In this document: positions 58,001 to 64,000 of the stretch, in pieces
How positions within the stretch are numbered: position 1 is the stretch's first letter
Layout: the number at the start of each line of letters is the position of its first letter
DNA from: Acanthaster planci
Lineage: Eukaryota > Echinodermata > Asteroidea > Valvatida > Acanthasteridae
Assembly (NCBI RefSeq): GCF_001949145.1
Contig: NW_019091438.1
Coordinates: 104,885 to 168,884, forward strand
Length of the DNA: 64,000 nucleotides
Direction of reading: 5' to 3'
Notes under the pieces: model-generated
Seen by the model: only the letters and a program-made list of their open reading frames with translations
Databases searched by the model: none
Told to the model about the DNA's origin: nothing
Made by a program: the position numbers and the translations under genes

Positions 58001-58635
58001 ATTAAGGTCACAACAAAAGCATCATGATGCTCAAGCCTTTCCATAGGTGCTTAACCATTCCTACCCTGAGGGTAAGAACCCCATACAAAGGACGAGTATC
58101 TCTTTCACGGGAGGTAATTCCCTCCAAGGGAGTCAGCCCGATTGAGAACCAATTCCCTGTACGGAGCATTGAGTGCCCAAATGGTTCGAGGAAGGATGTG
58201 ACCCTCCCCCAAAAAAGCTTACAAAATGAGAACCCTTTCCTAGGGTGTAGGTCCTTTTGGCCGTGAATCCCGTGAGATACAGTATTCATCCTAAGGATCT
58301 AAGGATCAAGCCTTGTCATAGCCTTCTGTGTATACCGTACGTGCTTTAATTAACCCTGTTCCCTCTCTCTCACACAAATATCCATCTCTCAACAGTCCGA
58401 GGAGGACTGGAAGTACGTGGGCCTCGTGGTAGACCGGCTCCTCCTGTGGATCTTCCTCATCGTCGTGGTGGTAGGGACGGCCGTCTTCTTCGTTCAAGCC
58501 CCGATCCTATGGGAGTCGCCCGATGAGCACAAACGAGAGGTGTACGATGACCCCGAGGTGCTACTCACCGCTGGATACTACGATCTCTTTCCCACGGACC
58601 CTCCCATCCCGCAGGCGGTCTCGCAAGCCATATAG
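55006..58635 (+). CDS. Nicotinic acetylcholine receptor-like alpha subunit (Cys-loop channel), complete
   Basis: Exons 55006-55084, 55992-56131, 56438-56592, 56855-57887 and 58396-58635 join in frame (phases 1, 0, 2, 0) to 548 aa. It should form a pentameric ligand-gated cation channel in the plasma membrane. Seen: a signal peptide (1-26); DEKNQV at 74-79; WSPDILLYN (loop A, 116-124); the Cys-loop from Cys158 to Cys172 with exactly 13 residues between; GTWTYDG (loop B, Trp179); vicinal Cys222-Cys223, the alpha-subunit hallmark; M1 about 241-264, M2 272-292, M3 305-327; an intracellular loop of about 140 aa ending in a charged amphipathic helix; M4 484-505; and an unusually long tail of about 40 residues. 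The Glu before M2 (EKVTLS) supports cation selectivity. The ATG has a strong context (GGCATGG). It is followed by a second receptor-type first exon at 61571, so the locus is a tandem cluster. Confidence 0.95.
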
Positions 58636-61570
58636 TCGCCGTTTTTTCAGAACATCACTTTCCTTCTTCCAACGTTCGTCTTAATACCAAACGGTACGAT
58701 AATATTATGTGTGGCAGAGACTGAAATTACTCTGTGCTGGAAAGTATTTTCTTGCATGGACGACTGAATGTATGAAAATAAAGCCTGAAGATGGAGACAG
58801 AGACGACTAAAATGTCCCAAGACTATTTGGTCCTAAATGCTTTGCTATGGTCAGTGGTAATGCATGCGTGTCCATGGGAAACAGATTTCAACGCTTCCTA
58901 AGAGGTACATTGCACCATCAGCTATAAAGCGAAGGTATTTTAATGCATATTTTGTCACGTCACTCCCGTAATATTCGTCGGTGTTCCCAGTCTTAGCGCA
59001 AGAACAAATATTGTTCTGTAAATGGATCTGTTTTGTGGCTGCCTTTCAGCAAGTTATTATCTGGTGTAATGGGAGCGTCTTGTACCACAGTAGCACCTGT
59101 ATGTATAGAAGTGAACGACAACGGAATGTTATCATTCTGCGCAACGGCAGATATTACAGGCCGATGCTTTTAGATGATTCTGTGAAGGGAGGCATGTCAA
59201 AGCAAATATTTAATTGACTAAAATTCTCTTTCTCTTTAAAAGGTGTTTCAATGGTGGATGTAGCGAGGCATGGGTAAAAATAAAACCATTATGCTTCTCG
59301 GCAAGAGCTCATTCATCTAGCTTCTTTCTGAATGTTAAATTAATTATCTCTTTTTAATCGTCAGTATAAGGAAAACAATTACAAAGTGGTGCATCCAATG
59401 ACGTTTCAAGACTTTTTTTAATTAATGAAGTGAAACTTAATTGACCGGTGTGCCTTCCGTTGCTCAGACCTGGACCACACCGTTTAAATTTACCTTAACT
59501 GCGAGAAGTGGCCAATATTGGGTACCCGGTACATAACTTCGTGGTGTTATTGACCACCTCTGTGATTGGTCATTTCGTACGCTGGTGAACGCAGTGGCGT
59601 ACAAGTTCTTTTTAAGTTCATTCGCTTAACGATATTCGCTTGTATCTGTAAAATAGGATCTTTTCAAAGTGCATACGTAAGTTGAAGATTTGGTTCCAGT
59701 GTGGATGCTATGCAATAAAGATGATCTGCAAGTTTTATTTTGCATTCTAAGAGATTTGCACAGGAAATATGTTCTCGTCATAACACTTCTGAGGTTTTGT
59801 GAGCATCGCAATTATTTCGATAGCCATTCTCAAAATAGAAAGAACTTAAAAAGCATTTGGTAAATTTAGTTTGAAAATATTGTGCTTTTAACAAGGGTAG
59901 TTGTACGTTTGATCATGGTCAGATTGTAAACATTCCAGTGCTTGTAGTTGATGGCATATTTATTTAATCGCTTGAAGCTGAATGGTTTGATAATCGAGAA
60001 TTGTTTTCCCAAGCCTTATATAAATGAACAAAACAGGATGTACTTTGTAGGTGACAAATAACGAAATAAATCTGCAAAATAACAACCCAGTGCCTGTTTG
60101 TATCATTTAAACCATGCGGAATACTATCTTTAATTATGTTGGTTGGGTGAAGAGTGACGGAATGACTTGGGCAGGAGATTATAAAAAAAATTCTGTACGC
60201 TTGTGGAAGCCTAATTGGGACGGCTAAAATATAAGATCGGAACAGCAGAAAAATAAAGAAGTGAATAATTTGTTGCAAAAGTGTTCCCTGCCATCCGTAG
60301 TTTTGGTACATGAACCAGTGTTTTCATCGTTTAAGTTGGAAAGTGAGCCGAATAAGGTGGACAAAAATTCCACCTTGTGATGGGCACATGGAACTCTTGC
60401 TTCGTCCCTGTTTTAATACTCAAATTTCTATTCACATTAAATATAGGCCTATGTGATTTGTGTCGTACAATTCCTTCCTTGTGTCAGCTTCGACCAGAGA
60501 GGTAAGAGAGCTTATTGTATGATGACAAACGCCTGGGACTCAGTGATCGATACAACGACTTTTGCAGCATCATGCAGCGGGTTGAATATAAACAGAAAGA
60601 GAAAACAGAAAGAAAAAAAATGCTCATATACATCAGTTTTGTTTATCCAGTTTCTAATTAAATTGCATCCACGGGGTCTCACCGTGCCAAGTTTCTGGCA
60701 ACATTCGGTCGACCTCACCACGTGGATTGTTCAGTAAGTGGCAAACTGGAAGCACGAACAACATGAAACGAAATCAATACTGAAACATGTAGGCCTACCA
60801 GGGCATCGCGTGGTTATGACTAATTAGCATTTATGGATTTCGGCTGCAGGTGGGCTGAAACGAAAATCGTGAGACGGCTGAAATAATGGGTTCCAATTTA
60901 AATACGAAAGAAAATATACAAGCATTTGCTGCTCTCACAACGTTCGTTATTACAACCTTGGGTCATCACAATGAGCAGTGTGTGGAGCATACCATGCTAA
61001 ACAGGGTTTTCTTGGGGGAGGGATTGTAAATGGACTAATGTACAGTTTACCTCTAACCCTTCCCGATGGTTATAAAAACATTCCCAACGGCACTATACCA
61101 CCGAGGTTCTAATTCCCCATAACACGGAGACGAAAACACTCCCAAGGTTTCCCCTGTCTCTTATTGTTGGTGATCCTCTTTTCCTCACCATTGTCCGATC
61201 CCGGCTTAGTGGAAGAGAGATGAGCGAGCAGCACCACGAGTCCCTACGCGGATCGCGGAACATTACAACGGGAACTGTTTTGTGAACGTCATGAATAATT
61301 CATTACAAGCCGGCCACTACCAACGCCAATGAAAAGCAACAGAACAGCACAACGAACAATGCCGGGCCCAGCCGCTCATCAACTTCCGAACAGCGTAACG
61401 GCGTTATACGAAACATGTTCATTTGCCCGTATGTACGCCCCATACATTACTTTTAATCAACCGAAACCAATATTTGATTAGAAAAAAAAGGTGTACTTCG
61501 AAGCTCAGGAAAAGGAAAGACGGACTGGAATTCGATTCAGGTGGGACGGTACCTAGCTATGCTCGTCAGG
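58636..61570. other. Intergenic region between tandem receptor genes
   Basis: Begins with the 3' UTR of the first receptor gene (poly(A) signal at 58777). The rest is AT-rich with no recognised exon or transposon. It should contain the promoter of the downstream receptor gene, but I see no definite core element. Confidence 0.55.
58777..58782 (+). terminator. Poly(A) signal of the receptor gene
   Basis: AATAAA, 142 bases downstream of the stop codon, in the context TATGAAAATAAAGCCTGAAG. The distance and context suit a short 3' UTR. Confidence 0.6.
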
Positions 61571-61649
61571 ATGGCCGACCGAGTGATATCTCTGGTAGCA
61601 GGTGTGCTGTTGCTGATTTTGACATGGACGGGCGCAGGCTGGATCGCAG
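61571..61649 (+). CDS. First (signal-peptide) exon of a second nicotinic-receptor-like gene, partial
   Basis: An ATG in strong context (AGGATGG) opens 26 codons of signal peptide, beginning MADRV and ending near GWIA, then one base before a GTAGGT donor. Length (79 nt), phase (1), the MA-x-R start and a Trp-Ile pair near the end all match exon 1 of the receptor gene at 55006-55084. This implies a tandem paralogue whose ligand-binding and channel exons lie to the right of the window. An additional in-frame ATG at 61559 would add four residues. No exon 2 was found before 64000. Confidence 0.7.
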
Positions 61650-64000
61650 GTAGGTGCCAAAGGGAGCTAAGTGGTACCCGTCTTGGAGTTTCTGATGGAG
61701 TCGCCTTTCTATTTGAGAAAGCTGGTGGTGTGAATGTGCAGTCGCCACGTTCGTCATGTTGTCAAAATGGGTTGCCGCTTCGGAATGCACAAACGATGGC
61801 GAACACAATCATCCAGCTCATTCGTGTCTGTCTAAAACGGCAAGTTGGGAGATCAGATGTTATCGAATGTGTGCGCTGAAATTTTCAAGTGTTTTCTATT
61901 TATTACAACTGAACAACGACTGTCCCCTATTTCGATTCTTGAAATTATGTGAAGTTAAATTTCAAAAGGACGGTAACTTTCCAAATCAGTGTCTTTCCAA
62001 ATCAGTTTCCAAATTTCTAAATCAGTGTCTAACACAACGGATCGACCAGAAATTTCGAAGTGGTTCATAACGAAAGTAGGAAGCTCAGCTTACCTCTTTG
62101 GAAGTACGAGACTCTTGCTTTATTTTTAAAGAGCCTGAAGAAATCAGTTGTGATTAAGTCCTTGAAGTCACCTTCATGTCCCTTTGAACGATATTTGAAT
62201 TTTTGTTTTCAGTTTAACATGATTTGGTGCCTTTTACTAACACAAGCAAACCTGCTGTGCTATTTTGGGAGGGAACCTCAATGTTTCAGCAAGCTTGAGC
62301 GCAAAAATTGAGAATTGTGGATGATTTACATTCGGAAATTCTTTTCTGATAGACTCATTGCCGTACGATTTTATTTCACTAGGCCAAGAGCAACCCTTTC
62401 TCGTGGATGGTTTCATTGAGCACTTGTCGGGTTCACAGTGCATTCACAGCGAAAGTTTATCATGTTGACGTGTTTGCCCGAGTGTGTAACAAGACGTCAC
62501 TTCTCAGAGACACAAGTTTTCATCTTACCAAACATATCTTTCGTTTTGCCTTGTATCAAAGTGCAAGAGCTCTTGAATATATTTTATGTCTGCTCAGGCG
62601 GGACTCGAACCGGTATTCCTTGCTTACTAATACAGACGTCTCCTCACTCGACCATTATGGGTTAGGGACACCAAACAGTCTTCACACATTTTTTAAAAGA
62701 AGTATGAAATTGCACAAAATGTGTATCCAGAAGAAAATCACCACATGGGCCCTTGAAGTCCAGTTAGAAAAACGTCCGGATAATGGTTGGATCTCGCCGA
62801 TCTTTGGCTGTAAGTCGCATTTATCTGTATAATTGCAACGATTCCGGGCAATTTTGGGCTGTAATCGAGTTATTCCGGGCCGACAGCGGACGTGGCTTCG
62901 CAAGCAAACGCGCCCGGTTGCGAGAACATCGAAGCGGTTGGCGAGTGAGTCAGCAGTCCGACTGAACATTAATTTTCATTATTAAAACGCTGGGATGTCG
63001 GCATCCCTCTAATGAACGGAGAATGCCCTGCATGTGCGGAGTAAAAAGTGTTCTATCCTCTTAAACAGTAACCGGATTTTCCTGAGCTCCAGGCTCGAGT
63101 TTTGGAAAGCAAAACATTTTAAGCAACTTCACCGTCCCATGTTGAAGGACACGTATAAATATGGATATGAAATATGTCTCTCACTGTTCCCCAACGCATT
63201 CCCACGAAAAAAATCCAAACATCACCGGTAGCAATGAATTGAAAGTATAAACACTCATACATACTGCACTTGCTTACATCCCTAAGCGAGTATTACAGTG
63301 ATCTCGTTTCTCTGGAACACCATTTAGGACCAGAGACTTTGGGCAGAAATCGATACCCGAGCGTTTGCAGAGCAGAGTAGACGCTACTCAAAAGCACGGT
63401 AAAGACTTCCAAAATCAATATCGACTATTGACTCAGAAATAGTTTTGGAAAATCCATTCGAAACTCAAATATCCAGAGAAATAACAAAGGCGCAATAAGG
63501 CAGTGTTTAATTTAAAAGGGTTGCCTCAAAACGGCTGTACCTGTGTCACATGGCGCAATAAATACTTTTTGCGAGCATCGTTATCAGTTTTATAATGTCG
63601 GCATCAGAATGTTCCTTTAAGATTGAGACCCGTTCCTTCCTTTAAGAACGAGACACCGTCTCCCCAAAAGACTTTGCTTGTAACAGTGAACTAACAATAC
63701 ATGCATTTGCAAGCTGTTCATTTATTAAAGGAAAGTGTCTCACATTTGCCTTTATTTGAAGTCAGTTCTAAGTGCAAGTGACCTGCAACGTTATTATTTT
63801 CGCCCATTAGCTTCATCCTTGTTTCTGTAAGTAATTAGAGTCCTCGAATTGATATTTTGTTTTTAAATCACGTGGATATTTTTGAATAAAAATGAAATAT
63901 AAAAAACCCACCTCTGACAAAATACGGGATGTGATTAATCTATTGAGATTACATTATTTCTTCACAAGTCGTTTCATCTATTCTAACTCATAGTGCAAAT
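61650..64000 (+). other. Presumed intron 1 of the second receptor gene
   Basis: No exon was recognised up to the window end. It holds a tRNA-like fragment near 62590-62670 (minus strand, B-box GGTTCGAGTCC) related in its core to the element at 53809, but without its terminal inverted repeats. The rest is AT-rich. Confidence 0.5.
62590..62670 (-). repeat. tRNA-like repeat fragment
   Basis: On the minus strand it shows TGGTCGAGTGAGGAGACGTC (A-box like), TTAGTAAGCAAGGAA and CGGTTCGAGTCCCGCC (B-box). The order and several blocks match the core of the 53809-54004 element (GACGTC, TAAGCAGGAA, GGTTCGAGTCC). The arms do not fold into a full cloverleaf. Confidence 0.55.

Overview
This is animal nuclear DNA, not bacterial. 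Genes are split into short GC-rich exons bounded by GT/AG sites, separated by AT-rich introns full of small foldback transposons, SINEs and ACATGTAC-type simple sequence. The gene content (a TLCD1/2-like lipid gene, a YMR196W-type GH63 glucosidase, a nucleoredoxin, clustered nicotinic-receptor-like genes) and the repeat style suggest a marine invertebrate deuterostome such as an echinoderm or hemichordate. That assignment is an inference from style. I see no CRISPR array, phage, operon or confident tRNA/rRNA gene.

Layout. (1) 1-4902, minus: the first four exons of a TLC-domain membrane protein (TLCD1/2 type), running off the left edge. (2) 4903-9123: a divergent intergenic region with foldback MITEs and a 5'-truncated retroposon that landed inside one of them with an 8-bp target-site duplication. 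(3) 9124-26245, plus: a complete 16-exon GH63-like glucosidase of 886 codons. Its first exon lies in a 2.2-2.7 kb block present twice in tandem, each copy ending in a single N, which looks like an unmerged haplotype or a recent duplication. (4) 31785-45612, minus: a complete 8-exon nucleoredoxin-like gene (419 aa) convergent with the glucosidase gene; both 3' UTRs probably end near 29.1-29.4 kb. Its 8.4-kb first intron holds a hAT-like MITE, a 27-bp satellite of palindromes and other repeats. (5) 45613-55005: a gene-poor divergent intergenic region with a hAT-like MITE and a TIR-bounded element with a tRNA-like core. (6) 55006-58635, plus: a complete 5-exon Cys-loop nicotinic-receptor-like alpha subunit (548 aa). 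(7) 61571-61649: a first exon of identical length (79 nt) and phase, the start of a second tandem receptor gene whose remaining exons lie beyond the window.

The exon chains were assembled by hand from reading frame, splice sites and phase; every internal junction keeps frame and the joined proteins read through family motifs. No functional link between the four genes is apparent; they are ordinary neighbours. The most unusual signals are the duplicated first-exon block, the tRNA-like element with perfect terminal inverted repeats, the palindromic satellite, non-canonical pore and ligand-site residues in the receptor, and dithiol motifs in two modules of the nucleoredoxin.
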